NCBI RefSeq assembly: GCF_000497045.1
Contig: NW_015961981.1
Coordinates: forward strand, 126,401 to 190,400
Length of the DNA stretch: 64,000 nt
Direction of reading: 5' to 3'
Source of the DNA: Kalmanozyma brasiliensis GHG001
Taxonomy: Eukaryota > Basidiomycota > Ustilaginomycetes > Ustilaginales
Below, piece by piece: positions 43,621 to 53,544 of the stretch. The translations under genes and the position numbers were made by a program. How positions within the stretch are numbered: position 1 is the stretch's first letter; each line of letters opens with the position of its first letter. Below the pieces are notes generated by a model. The model searched no databases and had not been told where the DNA came from. It was given only the letters and a program-made list of their open reading frames with translations.

Positions 43621-44016
43621 GTCGTCCGCGGCTTGATCTGTGGATGAAGGTAAGAGTCGAAGTGCGAACGAAGGTCGAGGTTGCAATGGGCCAAAAAGTG
43701 ATCTTCCGAAGTCCGAACTCTTTCGAAAACTTGCAGAGTGTTACATCGCGTTTTCGTTGGGCTCCATCTTTGCGGAAAATGCGAGACGATCACTCCACAT
43801 CGAAGCCTGGAAACGCGTTCGTAGGCTCCGATGCCTCAAGGTGAGTCCACGCAAGCTCAGCAAAGTGCACGCTTGAGCCACCTGTCACTTTTGACCCATC
43901 GTATCTTCATCCTCACCATTTCCATCATCATTGTTGCCGACGTCGTTTGCACCAGCACCGCAAGAGACACGAACCCCAGTACGGATCAGCAACAAGCTCA
44001 GCGACCACTCGGCATC
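43621..44016. promoter_or_regulatory. divergent promoter, SF3A2 / proteasome beta-7
   Basis: About 400 bases shared by two divergent housekeeping genes. An in-frame ATG at 43831 would lengthen the proteasome subunit by 62 residues, but these are not family-like. A gtgagt donor-like sequence lies just after that ATG. Confidence 0.55.
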
Positions 44017-44817
44017 ATGGTCCACTTCCACCCCGGTCAAACCTGGTCTTCAAGCCCCAACCAGGCGTACGCCAACATGGGGACGCCCTCGTTCAGCTCT
44101 GCAGCTGCCTCATCCTCGTCCGACCCGACCTCGCACACATCTCAACCCATCGTCACTGGTACCTCGGTGCTCGGGCTCAAGTACAAGGACGGTATCATGC
44201 TGGCCACGGACACGCTCGCATCGTACGGCTCGCTCGCGCGATTCATGGACATCACCCGAATCTCGCAGTTCGGGCAGCACACCCTCATCGGCGCATCGGG
44301 CGACATGAGCGACTGGCAGTACGTCCAGCACATGCTGAACAAACTCATGACCTCCGAACAGGTCGCTGCGGACGGTCACACGCTGACGCCCACCCAGATC
44401 TATGCCTACCTCGCGAGAGTCATGTACAAGAGGAGGAGCGACATCAACCCGCTGTGGAATTCATTCGTTCTCGGTGGTGTGGACCCCAAGGATGGAACAC
44501 CGTTCTTGGGCTATGTCGATCTGTTGGGAACCACGTTTACGAGCAGCACCATCGCCACTGGATTCGGTATGCACCTCGCCCAACCACTGCTCAGGAAGAT
44601 GGTCGAAGGAAGGGAGGATAGCTTGACGGAAGCGGAGGCCAAGGATATCTTGGAGAACTGCATGAAGGTGCTCTTCTACCGCGATGCGAGATCGCTCAAC
44701 AGATTTAGGGTTGCCAAGGTGTCGAGAGAGGGATGCGAGATTTCGGAGCCATACAGCGTCGCGACGTCCTGGGCCTTTGCGGAGAAGCTGCGCGGCTACG
44801 GGCCCCAGACTCAGTAA
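44017..44817 (+). CDS. PRE4: 20S proteasome subunit beta-7 (Pre4)
   Basis: A 266-residue non-catalytic beta subunit of the 20S proteasome core. From the ATG at 44017 (MVHFHPGQTW) its length equals that of budding-yeast Pre4. Family features: a propeptide of about 45 residues, then QPIVTGTSVLGLKYKDGIML, ATDTLASYGSLARF, GASGDMSDWQYVQHML, and LGYVDLLGTTFTSSTIATGF. The catalytic threonine is lacking, as expected for beta-7 (TGTSVLG in place of the active TTT-type N-terminus). The frame is open upstream to another ATG at 43831, but the extra residues are not conserved-looking, so I prefer the shorter form. Confidence 0.94.
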   Translation: MVHFHPGQTWSSSPNQAYANMGTPSFSSAAASSSSDPTSHTSQPIVTGTSVLGLKYKDGIMLATDTLASYGSLARFMDITRISQFGQHTLIGASGDMSDWQYVQHMLNKLMTSEQVAADGHTLTPTQIYAYLARVMYKRRSDINPLWNSFVLGGVDPKDGTPFLGYVDLLGTTFTSSTIATGFGMHLAQPLLRKMVEGREDSLTEAEAKDILENCMKVLFYRDARSLNRFRVAKVSREGCEISEPYSVATSWAFAEKLRGYGPQTQ

Positions 44818-45139
44818 TTGCAGCATCCGCACACTCACGCCACTTGCACTGTACCAATACATTTGTTTTCCACTGACGCTTTGCTCGTCTGTGCGTCGAA
44901 CTGCGAGTCGCATCAGCCGGTGTGCATCATACCGACGACAATCTCTCTTTTCGCCGTCGGCCGCTGCCGAACACGGCGATCTCCATCCTTCATCACACGC
45001 AGAGCCGATATCCGAAGACCCGACAGGATAGATAGCGCAGTCCCTTGGGACGAAAGCCCAGCTCATCTGTCACGCAGCCGCTTCGACGAATACCGCGGAA
45101 CACGGACGGCCCGTACACCGGGCCCGTTCGGCGGTGGTC

Positions 45140-45154
45140 GCGCCAATTTGGCGC
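45140..45154. promoter_or_regulatory. palindrome containing an E2F/MBF-like TTTGGCGC site
   Basis: The sequence gcgccaatttggcgc has seven-base arms around one central base. It includes TTTGGCGC, the consensus of E2F-type and related cell-cycle factors. It lies about 1.7 kb upstream of the oxidase and 320 bases after the proteasome gene. Functional role is unproven. Confidence 0.3.
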
Positions 45155-46664
45155 CATGTGATGCTTCAGAAAGTTCGTGGACAAGCTTGACAGAGTCGCG
45201 CGGCGTAAGGTTCGACCTTCGGAGCGGCCGCCATCCAGAGTTGTGATCGTCACATTACCTCAGCGACTCAGCCAGGTAGTCGGCAGTTCTGCATAGTGGG
45301 CGCACACTCCAATCAACCTCAAACATGTGCCAGGGCGACGTCGCCCGTGACTGTGTCGATCATCGAAGAGAAGCTCGACGCCACTGACTCGGTCGCACCT
45401 TGTGCTCTGGCACACGGACATCGATGACTGCTGAGCAGAGCGACGTGACAGGTGGCCGCAACCTCCGATCATGTCAGCCGACCAGAAGGCTCCTGCGCTC
45501 AGACGCCAAACGCCCTTTCGCTGCCTCCGACACTCGTGTGAACTCGCGTCGTGTCACGCCCACTGTGATGATCGGAAACGCCGTCTTGTCCACACCGATT
45601 CCGCTGAACAGCTGCGAGAGATCGCGGCTGGTTAGCTGCTCGAGATGAATGGCGCGGGTTGAGAAATGAAGCCCCACCGAGCTCGTACCGGAACATTAAG
45701 CCTTCATATAGGCGTCATGCACGATAGTGTGCCAGCCACAAGCCCTCGCAAATGGAGCATCACGGCGCCTCTTGTTTCCCTCCAAGTCGAGAAGATTCGA
45801 GGGGATTACGCAGACTCCTGACGAGCAAACATTGTTGTGGCCTCCTCGTTGCTCGAACCGCCGTTAAGAACCATCACGTTGTTGGTCACAAAAGTCCCGT
45901 GTAAGCTGTGTCATCGACTCTGGGTCGACAAGCCTCTGCAGTGCACGCATGGGAAGCACTTCGAGACCGCCTTCGGCACTTCTCCGCCGCGGTCATTCAA
46001 CTGTCGTGACAACGCCTCCCTCGGCAGTCCCTTCTCGCCTCGCAGCGATGTGGGTATGCTCGCGGTTACCGTTTCAAAGGCGGAAAGACCGAGCCAATAC
46101 CTTTCGTATCTGTCACTTCCGGAAAGCACTCCGAACCAAGTCGTCTCTCTTCGTGCTCTCCTGCTGACTCGGTCACATCCTCCCTCATGGCGCACCTTTG
46201 CTGACTTCATCTCCCCTGACACTTGCCCACAGTCACCTCATCCCGGACTCGAAATGGATTCACACGGTCAGAGCCGCGTGATTGCGCTCTCTCATATGGG
46301 CTCACAGCCAAGGCAGACGGCACATCCGCCGCCTCGAAGTGCGCCTGTTCGGAACCTAGGCTGAAGACTGGCTGAGCAATTAGCTGCCGTCCGTCCGCCT
46401 TGGCACCGACGCCATCTCACCAAACAGCTCCTTCACATCGACAGAGTGAGGCAACCTCGCCAACAGCGCGCAACCGTGGTCGGTGGGGTCCATCGTCGCC
46501 ACATCATCCCCCTTCGTCTACTGTCACTGACATCTGTCACCAACAGCTACAGTCAGCCTCCCTCGGCCCACCCGGAGCTGGGCTTCCTGCGAGCCACAGT
46601 GGGCTTCGGCGCTGCCGTTGCCGCACAGCTTTGCCCGGGTTACAGTGTGTGGGAGGTGGACACT

Positions 46665-46670
46665 TATAAG
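46665..46670 (+). promoter_or_regulatory. TATA box of the multicopper oxidase gene
   Basis: The element cttataag with TATAAG at 46665 lies about 150 bases before the ATG and is followed by a pyrimidine-rich leader. A TATA box suits a regulated, strongly induced gene. Confidence 0.55.
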
Positions 46671-46816
46671 CGGCTCAGTCAAAAGGAGAAGCTCGTCCTG
46701 TCACTCCCCTTTCTCCTCATCGATCACCCCTCGCAGACTTCTTCTCCTGTCGACTTTCACCCTCCAGCCGGGCACAAACTCGTGATAGTGCCTTTTCACA
46801 TCAATCTTCCAGTAGG

Positions 46817-48910
46817 ATGAGGCATTCGTGGATATCATTGGCCTTCATCTGGCTAGCTGCCCAGGCTGTTCTGGCTTTTCCAGCGTCATTCGGTGCAAAC
46901 GAGCATAGCAGCGATGCCAATACACCGACCATTCGATCTGATACAGACTCATCTGGCTCGGACTTCTTTCTCGGATCTGATATTCTTGGTGGCGACGGAG
47001 TCAGTGGTGTCTTGCGTAATCTTGGCGACACCGTGATCCGAGTGGGTCAAGGTCGACATCCGGAATCTCAGGCTCTTGGGGCAGACCATCGCCACGAGTA
47101 CGAGAACGAACGTGGGCACGGACACCAAGGAAGGCTGGACCGAGAGCACGGCAAGGGTCATGGCGGTTCTTACACCAGCGGTGACGACCGTTACCACGGC
47201 AAACCAGGCAAGTGCAAGGAGCGCGACTTCACCCCGCGCACGCGTCATTTCGACTGGACAGTGACGTATGGCTCTCAAGCACCCGACGGCTTCCTCAAGA
47301 AGCGCATCTTGGTCAACGGTCAATCTCCCGGCCCAACGATCGACGCCAACGAGGGCGACACCATCGTCGTCCGAGTCCGAAACCTCCTCGACCAGGGCAC
47401 CTCCATCCACTGGCACGGCATGTTTCAGAACAGCACGCCCTTCATGGACGGCATCGCTGGCTTCTCGCAATGCCCCATCCCGGCCGGTGGCGAGCTCACC
47501 TACCGCTTCAAGATCCAGAACCAGTGCGGCTCGTACTGGTGGCACAGTCACTCCAAGATGCAGTACACCGACGGTCTCTATGGGGCGCTCATTGTACACT
47601 GTAGAAACGCGCCGTACAAGAAGTGCCGCGACTACGACGACGAACGGATCTTTATGTTTGCCGACAACTACCACGACTTTGCCGACTCGATTGTCGAGCA
47701 GCTGCTCTCAGCGCAGGGGTACAACGGGACTGCTGCGGCGCCTTCTCCGCAGTCCGGGCTGATCAACGGTCGGGGACAATTCAACTGCGCTGCTCTGGCA
47801 CGAGCGAGGACCAAGCAGCCAGGCACGCCTGCTAGGTGCACTCAGCTCGCTGCCCCTAAGATGAAGATCGAGCCGAACAAAAGATACCTCTTCCGTTTCA
47901 TCAACACGGGATCTCATGCGCAGCACATCATCTCGATCGACCGGCACGAGATGTACGTCGTCGCTGCAGACGGTACGCCGGTCAAGAAGCACAGAGTCCA
48001 CCGCATCCCCATCCACAACGGGCAGAGGCACGATGTCATCGTCCGCACGAACAAAGGTCAGGACGGGGACAGCTTCCTCCTCCGCTCGACCATGATGACT
48101 TCGTGCTTCTCGTTCGTCGACCCCTTGCTTGACCCGGTGGCCAACCTCACGCTGCAGTACCACAAGCCCGGAAGTCGAGTCCATCCTCGCGCACCCATCC
48201 CGCGCGATTGGAAAGATGCACTTGGTGGCCTGTGTCGAGATCTCAACGACTCCGAGCTCGTTCCTGCGGTCGACACCTCCGTCCCTGCGAACCACAACCT
48301 CGCCTCGCTCGGCATCTTCAATTCTCAATTTGGCAACCTGCAGCTCGCCAACGGCACCACCCTCGGCCGCTTCTTCATCGACGGCGTCACCCAGACCAAC
48401 TACGTCAACCGACCGTATCTCGAGGTCACCCACGCTGGGCAGCGGATCAATTCCTCTACGATCGCCTCGCTCGTCATCCCGGACGACATCTGGGTGGCTG
48501 ACTTCATCATCAACAACGAAGACACGTTTCTCGACCATCCGTTCCACCTGCATGGGACGGACATGCACGTTGTCGCCCGCGGGATGGGCAGGATGTCGCA
48601 AGCCCAATGGGTGGCCTTGAATCGGAACGGCCGCGCGCAAGGGGCACGCGCGACTGGATTGAACCTGCGCAACCCGCTCCGGAGGGACACGATCACAGTG
48701 ACGAGATCGAGCTACGTCGTGGTGAGGATCATCGCGGATCTGCCTGGCGTGTGGCCGATGCACTGCCACATCGCGATGCATGTCGCCGAAGGACTGATGG
48801 CGGCGGTGGCGATCCACCCGAGGAAGGTGCAGCAGATGCCGTTTAGTCAAGAGGTGCTCGATCTGTGCCCCACCTCGCCGGCCGCGCTGAACGTCGTTGA
48901 GCCCGCGTGA
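46817..48910 (+). CDS. secreted multicopper oxidase (laccase-like)
   Basis: A 697-residue single-exon oxidase with three cupredoxin domains. It oxidises phenols or similar substrates and reduces oxygen to water. The signal peptide is MRHSWISLAFIWLAAQAVLA. Residues about 75-135 form a histidine-, glycine- and charge-rich linker before domain 1. All copper-binding motifs are present: HWHG with H198 and H200; WWHSHS with H243 and H245; HPFHLHGTD with H574, H577 and H579; and HCHIAMHVAEGL with H649, C650, H651 and H655. The axial position of the type 1 copper is L660, as in many laccases. QCPIPAGGELTYRF is typical of fungal laccases and related enzymes. Fungal relatives serve in pigment (melanin) formation, detoxification or iron uptake; the Leu axial ligand favours a laccase-like role, which is inference. 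Confidence 0.92.
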   Translation: MRHSWISLAFIWLAAQAVLAFPASFGANEHSSDANTPTIRSDTDSSGSDFFLGSDILGGDGVSGVLRNLGDTVIRVGQGRHPESQALGADHRHEYENERGHGHQGRLDREHGKGHGGSYTSGDDRYHGKPGKCKERDFTPRTRHFDWTVTYGSQAPDGFLKKRILVNGQSPGPTIDANEGDTIVVRVRNLLDQGTSIHWHGMFQNSTPFMDGIAGFSQCPIPAGGELTYRFKIQNQCGSYWWHSHSKMQYTDGLYGALIVHCRNAPYKKCRDYDDERIFMFADNYHDFADSIVEQLLSAQGYNGTAAAPSPQSGLINGRGQFNCAALARARTKQPGTPARCTQLAAPKMKIEPNKRYLFRFINTGSHAQHIISIDRHEMYVVAADGTPVKKHRVHRIPIHNGQRHDVIVRTNKGQDGDSFLLRSTMMTSCFSFVDPLLDPVANLTLQYHKPGSRVHPRAPIPRDWKDALGGLCRDLNDSELVPAVDTSVPANHNLASLGIFNSQFGNLQLANGTTLGRFFIDGVTQTNYVNRPYLEVTHAGQRINSSTIASLVIPDDIWVADFIINNEDTFLDHPFHLHGTDMHVVARGMGRMSQAQWVALNRNGRAQGARATGLNLRNPLRRDTITVTRSSYVVVRIIADLPGVWPMHCHIAMHVAEGLMAAVAIHPRKVQQMPFSQEVLDLCPTSPAALNVVEPA

Positions 48911-49123
48911 GGCGAGCTCAGAAACCGGTCGCTTAACACCTCGTCACCATCGCTTCTTGTTCTCACAATGACTCCCAATGCTGCCCTGAAGGCGATCTAC
49001 GGACACTCGCAAACAAAAGCCAAGCCCGGCACTTTCACCATCACCTCCGACTCGAACCTCAGATGACATGTGCAACAATGAATGCTGTGCTTCAACTCCA
49101 GCGTGATACAAATACAAATGAGA

Positions 49124-52100
49124 TCAAATCACTCTCAAACTCCAAGCGCCGACCCTGGGCACGCCTGCAACATCTCCCAACCCGAATCCCAACCCCTTGA
49201 GCACCTCCTGCGTCGTCTCGTGACCCGTTGCCCGCATGAGCTGTACTAGATCTTCGCACACCACATGTCTTCCCGAGTGATAGGCCGTCCCATCCGAGTC
49301 GTTGACGAAGATCAGTGGCAGCAAGAAGTGGGCTGGTACTCCGCCCTTGGGTGAACCCGCTTTGCCTGTTAGCGCGACCCTGAGCATGTCTCGTAACGCA
49401 GGGAGGCTGACGGTGATAAACGCCTCGGGGTCCTCGCCCATCTCTTTGCGCTTGGTGCTGTGTTGCACGCGCAAGGGACCGAGGGGGCCGACCCATACGT
49501 CGAGCGGGATGGGTTCCGCCGTGATCGCTGCCGGAACGATAAAGTTCGTCACGGTCGTCACCAGCGTATGCCGCGCCTGGTCGTAGGTGGGCATCGACGT
49601 GATAAGCGGGAACGGCGTCATGGGCACCTCGCATGGGCCTTCGTCTTTACTCGCCTGCGTGGCAGAGGTGTCAAAGTACGAATACTCGAAGCGCGATACG
49701 CCGATCACCGTCCAAACGAAGCTATCGTCCACCTCATCTACCGTCTTCTCCCCCGAGCTGTGGTCCTTAGCGACGGTAAGCGTTTTCGGCGTGACATAGA
49801 CGATCGAGTTGCTCTCCGGCGTTTTGTGCGTGTCGTGGGTGGATGCTGGTGGAAAATCGGAGCCTGCACCGTCCGAATGCGTCGAAGCGAAGGTCACCGC
49901 CAAAGGTTCCGCCCCGAGTTTGTCGGACGACGTGTGTCGCCAGGAATCTGGGATGGTGGCACAGAGGTAGCTCCGAGGGGTGGAAAAGTTGGGCTCGAGA
50001 TGCTCCGAGTCGCCAAAGACGGTTTCGGCGTCGTTGCTTGGCACAAAGCGCATCAGGGCCACTTTTTGCAACTGCCCGACGGGTCCGTAGAGGTTGAGGT
50101 CGTCGGTGTTCTTGCTCTCGGCGTCGTTTGCGCTGGCGCCGACGCTTGCTGCAGTCTGAGTCTGGAAGGTCTCGCCCCCCTCGACCTTGATCGCGGACGA
50201 CATGCTGCTTCCGGGCTTCTCGCTGGTCGCCGCATTGCTCGTTGAGGGTCCGTTACCGTTGGATGATCCGCTGACGGCAGCCAACTTGTCCCGCAACGCC
50301 CGATCGATGGGCACTCGTCGCGACTTGTTCCCCGACCCCGCCGTCAGCAGCTCCCCCGGCGGATCCAGCTGCGGCAACTGCACCACCCCCTTGTCCACCT
50401 TGCACACCACCAGCGGGTCGCTACTGCACCCACTGTTCACGTCCGTCAGCACAACCGTCGAGCCGTACGTAACGCTGTCCTCTTCCGCCCCTGCGAGATC
50501 CGCCAGGGGTGGACGGGAGATGAGCGTCACGCGGTAGGTTGACCACTCGCCGCCATGGGCCAGCAAGCTCCCCTCGACACTGCTGTGCATGTACTTTGTG
50601 CGGGCAGATTGCGAGTTGATGCGGTTGAACAGGGAGACGAGCGATCCGTTGTGGATCTGATTTGTCTGGCCGCGAGGTTTGGCAGTCTTCTTGGAGGATT
50701 TGGAGATGATTGTGACGGGGGCGGATTCGAACGATGCCCATGCAAGACCCTTGGGTAGGCGAGAGAGGGCCTCCGAGCTTGTCTCCTCGTTGGCTGGACT
50801 ACCCGCGCCGGGAGCGGGGGAAAGCGCGTCAGCGCGGGACTTCTTGAGCGGACTGAACAACGGCAGGTGCGGTTCCAGCCCCGAAGGACGCAGCAGATTC
50901 AGCTGCAGACGAAACGACTTGGATCTTCCCGTAGGTGTAACGTAGAGAGACCGCATCTTGGTCTCCAGGCCACTGTCAAGCACGGCAACCGTCTCATTCG
51001 AGAAAAACTCGTCCGTGTCTCCACGCACAAGCAGGCTGACGCGGCACTGATCCTCCTCATCCGCATCCTCTGCCATGCTCGACGTGGTCAGCGTAGCAGC
51101 TCCGTGCTCGGCGTACCTCCTCAGCGGGCCCGTGACGCTGATTATGGGTGGAGGGTTGAAGAATCGTTTTTCCGATCCATAGCTCTTTTGTGCCACCGAG
51201 GCGTGTGCGCATCGAATGGTGGTCATCTTAGTCTTGGACGACTCTGCGACGATGGGACCGGTGACGGTGTTGGGCTTGGTGAGCGTGTCGATGCTGGCAA
51301 TGTACTCGGCGATGGCCTTTTCGACTCGAGTGCGGCGCTCCATAGGCCCGATCTCGCGGTACTTGCGCTTGCCCAAGATCTTTTTGGGCTTCTTGATGGG
51401 TTTCGAGGGCTTCGATGGCGAGGGCTTGAGTTTTGTAGGGCACTCTTCTGGGGCCTTGGACGCTTCCGCGGAAGGCTCTGTGGCGAGACTGGAATGGAGG
51501 CTGGCCATGAACAGTTCCAGACTGGCGTCGATGGCTTCGTTGCCGACGGCGCCCGTCTTCTCGCCGCTCTCAGTGGAAGCCGCAGGGACGGATGCGTCTT
51601 CGCTCGGCTGAGAAGCAGCGCTGATGGTGGCTTCGTGCGTCGAGGACTCGGCTGGCAGCAAATTGGCTTCGCGCAATAGATTGTCGACGAAGCTCTGGGC
51701 GGCACTGTCTGCGGCCGTGGCCGATGCTTGAGGCTCGGGCGTCGCAAAAGCTGTGTGAGCGACGGAAGCGGTGCCTAGCTGAGGTGTCGCCTGTAGTGAT
51801 GCTACCTCCGATTGTTGTGGTGCAGGCGAGCCAGACAGCGGTGTGGGCATGAGCGAAGCAATGAGTGTCTCGAAGGAGGCGATATCCTCAGCTGTCGCCG
51901 GTGTCCCCTCGCCTTGGGTCGGCGTGTTGTAAGTCGTGTTGATGTTGGAAGCCTCGATTGGTGTGTGAAGTGCTTCAGTTTGCGAACCAAGCTGACCGGT
52001 CAAGCTCGCGGTGAAGGCGTGGATCTGCTCTTCCAGTGACGGTTCAGCATCGGCCGTTTTCTCGAGTGCTGTAGGAGGAGGCAGCAAGTTTGTCAGGTTG

Positions 52101-52291
52101 GCGGCGCCGAGTGACGGAGTGCCATCCATCATGGAGGACCCAAAAGGAGCAGGCCGGCTCGAGGCAGCGTCGTCGTTGCTGAATCCGGGGCCAGCGTGAG
52201 GCTGTTGGTTCTTGAATGAGTCGGTGCTTTGATCCGATGACCCGCCTACTGAGCCAGCAACAGCCGAATCTATTGACTCGCCTGCCTCCAT
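49124..52291 (-). CDS. CSL-family (CBF1/RBP-J/Su(H)/LAG-1) transcription factor
   Basis: A 1055-residue protein of the CSL class, sequence-specific DNA-binding factors known as the Notch effector in animals and as Cbf11/Cbf12 in fission yeast. The start is ATG at 52291 (MEAGESIDS); the frame is open further upstream but without ATG. Residues 1-330 are disordered, with S/T/A-rich sequence and a basic patch (KKPKKILGKRKYREIG). The N-terminal Rel-like domain has IRCAHASVAQKSYGSEKRFF from about 360, which matches the DNA-contact segment of CSL proteins. The beta-trefoil part contains SLVSLFNRINSQSARTKYM, SLLAHGGEWSTYRVTLISRP and VDKGVVQLPQLDPPGEL. The C-terminal Ig-like domain includes LDVWVGPLGPLRVQHST. 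Fungi lack Notch, so it must act in another pathway. It converges on the oxidase gene (213 bases). Confidence 0.9.
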   Translation of the reverse strand: MEAGESIDSAVAGSVGGSSDQSTDSFKNQQPHAGPGFSNDDAASSRPAPFGSSMMDGTPSLGAANLTNLLPPPTALEKTADAEPSLEEQIHAFTASLTGQLGSQTEALHTPIEASNINTTYNTPTQGEGTPATAEDIASFETLIASLMPTPLSGSPAPQQSEVASLQATPQLGTASVAHTAFATPEPQASATAADSAAQSFVDNLLREANLLPAESSTHEATISAASQPSEDASVPAASTESGEKTGAVGNEAIDASLELFMASLHSSLATEPSAEASKAPEECPTKLKPSPSKPSKPIKKPKKILGKRKYREIGPMERRTRVEKAIAEYIASIDTLTKPNTVTGPIVAESSKTKMTTIRCAHASVAQKSYGSEKRFFNPPPIISVTGPLRRYAEHGAATLTTSSMAEDADEEDQCRVSLLVRGDTDEFFSNETVAVLDSGLETKMRSLYVTPTGRSKSFRLQLNLLRPSGLEPHLPLFSPLKKSRADALSPAPGAGSPANEETSSEALSRLPKGLAWASFESAPVTIISKSSKKTAKPRGQTNQIHNGSLVSLFNRINSQSARTKYMHSSVEGSLLAHGGEWSTYRVTLISRPPLADLAGAEEDSVTYGSTVVLTDVNSGCSSDPLVVCKVDKGVVQLPQLDPPGELLTAGSGNKSRRVPIDRALRDKLAAVSGSSNGNGPSTSNAATSEKPGSSMSSAIKVEGGETFQTQTAASVGASANDAESKNTDDLNLYGPVGQLQKVALMRFVPSNDAETVFGDSEHLEPNFSTPRSYLCATIPDSWRHTSSDKLGAEPLAVTFASTHSDGAGSDFPPASTHDTHKTPESNSIVYVTPKTLTVAKDHSSGEKTVDEVDDSFVWTVIGVSRFEYSYFDTSATQASKDEGPCEVPMTPFPLITSMPTYDQARHTLVTTVTNFIVPAAITAEPIPLDVWVGPLGPLRVQHSTKRKEMGEDPEAFITVSLPALRDMLRVALTGKAGSPKGGVPAHFLLPLIFVNDSDGTAYHSGRHVVCEDLVQLMRATGHETTQEVLKGLGFGLGDVAGVPRVGAWSLRVI

Positions 52292-53065
52292 TCTGTCGAT
52301 GCTATGTCCGTGCTGCAGCAGCGGCTCCGTCTCGCATGTGCTTGAGTGTGCTTCAATGCTTGAAGAGAAGCCTATCCGTTCGGGCAAGGTTCCGACGATG
52401 ACACTGCGAGATTAGCTGACTCGATGTGATCTTATTCGGGAGCGCTCCGGTGAAGCGTGGGAACGTCGGTAGAGCCGTTCAGCTGTTGAGCGAGACTTCT
52501 GTGTAGGTCCCGCAGCTTCCTAGCCGTTACGAGTTGGCTTCTGGGACGAAGACGCTGGATGCTCTTTGAAGGGTGTGGGGACGACGGTCGAAAGTATCGA
52601 TGAAAGCTGTCTCTGATGCAGGGTCGAGATGTTCTCGTTTCAAGAAAAATTTCAAGGCAGCACATCACGGACCAACCGCCTAGAGCACCCTCTGACTTTC
52701 TGGAAATTTAGAAAATGCACGCCCTAAAATCACCCACAAAAAACGGGGCACACAAATTAAGTCGAAAAATCCACCTGTCAGCTCCACTTTCGTCTGTCCG
52801 CCCACACTGTTCAAGTGCCCTCGGTTCCGACTGTGACTTCACAGGGCCAAGTGAAGTGCGGGTCGCTGAGCTGCGTCCAAGAACGCATTGACTCAGGACG
52901 CGTTGATGTGATTGACAGAAAAGCAACTTCAACTTTGATCTTTGCCACAAAGCGTGACGATCAAGAACTCAGCCTTCCTTCCTTCCAACCACATCCTCGT
53001 CTCTCGAGTTCGACCCGTACACACCGCAAAACCTCGGTCTTCCACACACACCTCCCGCAAACATC
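52292..53065. promoter_or_regulatory. divergent promoter region, CSL factor / SUMO
   Basis: About 770 bases. The CSL side contains an ATG on the minus strand (near 52340) that opens an 11-codon upstream frame before the main start. The centre (52640-52760) is AT-rich. The SUMO side ends in a C/T-rich leader (52970-53060). An ACGCGT MluI-box-like element lies near 52899-52904. Confidence 0.5.
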
Positions 53066-53544
53066 ATGTCTGACACAGAAGCTCCTCAGCCCAAGCCCGA
53101 GGGCGCTGAGCAGCTCAACATCAAGGTCAAGGACGCCGAAGGAAACGAGGTCTTCTTCAAGGTCAAGCGCACCACCAAGCTCTCCAAGCTCAAGAAGGCC
53201 TATGCCGAGAGGATGGGCAAGCCCGAGAACAGCGTCCGCTTCATCTTTGACGGTCAGCGTATCGGTGATCACGACACTGCCGAGACGGTAAGTACTTGTG
53301 CGCAGCACAGCGCTCGGCCCGTTAATTCTGCACTGGTCCAAGGGATCTCACGAAACTGACACGATCCGCTTCCGCACGTCTCTCCTTACCCGTATGCCTT
53401 CCGCACAACTTCGACGACCATTATCGGGTTTCATGCCCGTCGCTTCCGTATTGACGCTTCTCGCTTGCGTTCCTCGACCTGCAGCTCAACATGGAGGACC
53501 AGGACGAGATCGACGCCATGATCGAGCAGCTCGGCGGCCGCTAA
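53066..53544 (+). CDS. SMT3: SUMO (Smt3), small ubiquitin-like modifier
   Basis: A 93-residue precursor of the SUMO modifier. Two exons, 53066-53287 and 53485-53544, with a 197-base intron (donor gtaagt at 53288, acceptor cctgcag ending at 53484). The first exon ends GDHDTAET and the second supplies LNMEDQDEIDAMIEQLGGR. Typical SUMO features: acidic N-terminus, NIKVKDAEGNEVFFKVKRTT, VRFIFDGQRI and the C-terminal Gly-Gly. One residue (Arg) follows the GG and would be removed by a Ulp1-type protease. Pro-Lys motifs in the N-terminal tail could serve chain formation, but no perfect psi-K-x-E is obvious. Confidence 0.96.

Larger units (their letters stand above)
44818..46816. other. 2-kb intergenic region upstream of the multicopper oxidase
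   Basis: Only short frames on both strands, none with recognisable features. It contains an E2F/MBF-like palindrome at 45140-45154 and a TATA box at 46665-46670 (both listed separately). The length suggests that the secreted oxidase has a large, regulated promoter. Confidence 0.55.

Noticed and set aside
43831..44016. N-terminal extension of the proteasome beta-7 subunit from the ATG at 43831
   Set aside because: The 62 extra residues include a hydrophobic stretch foreign to proteasome subunits. The ATG at 44017 gives the standard family length of 266.
45837..46364. 175-codon frame upstream of the multicopper oxidase
   Set aside because: No ATG at the start and no recognisable domain; lies in a promoter-like region.
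47708..48850. 380-codon frame on the minus strand opposite the multicopper oxidase
   Set aside because: Antisense reflection of coding DNA that carries the copper-binding motifs; sequence rich in R, D, V and H without any family signature.
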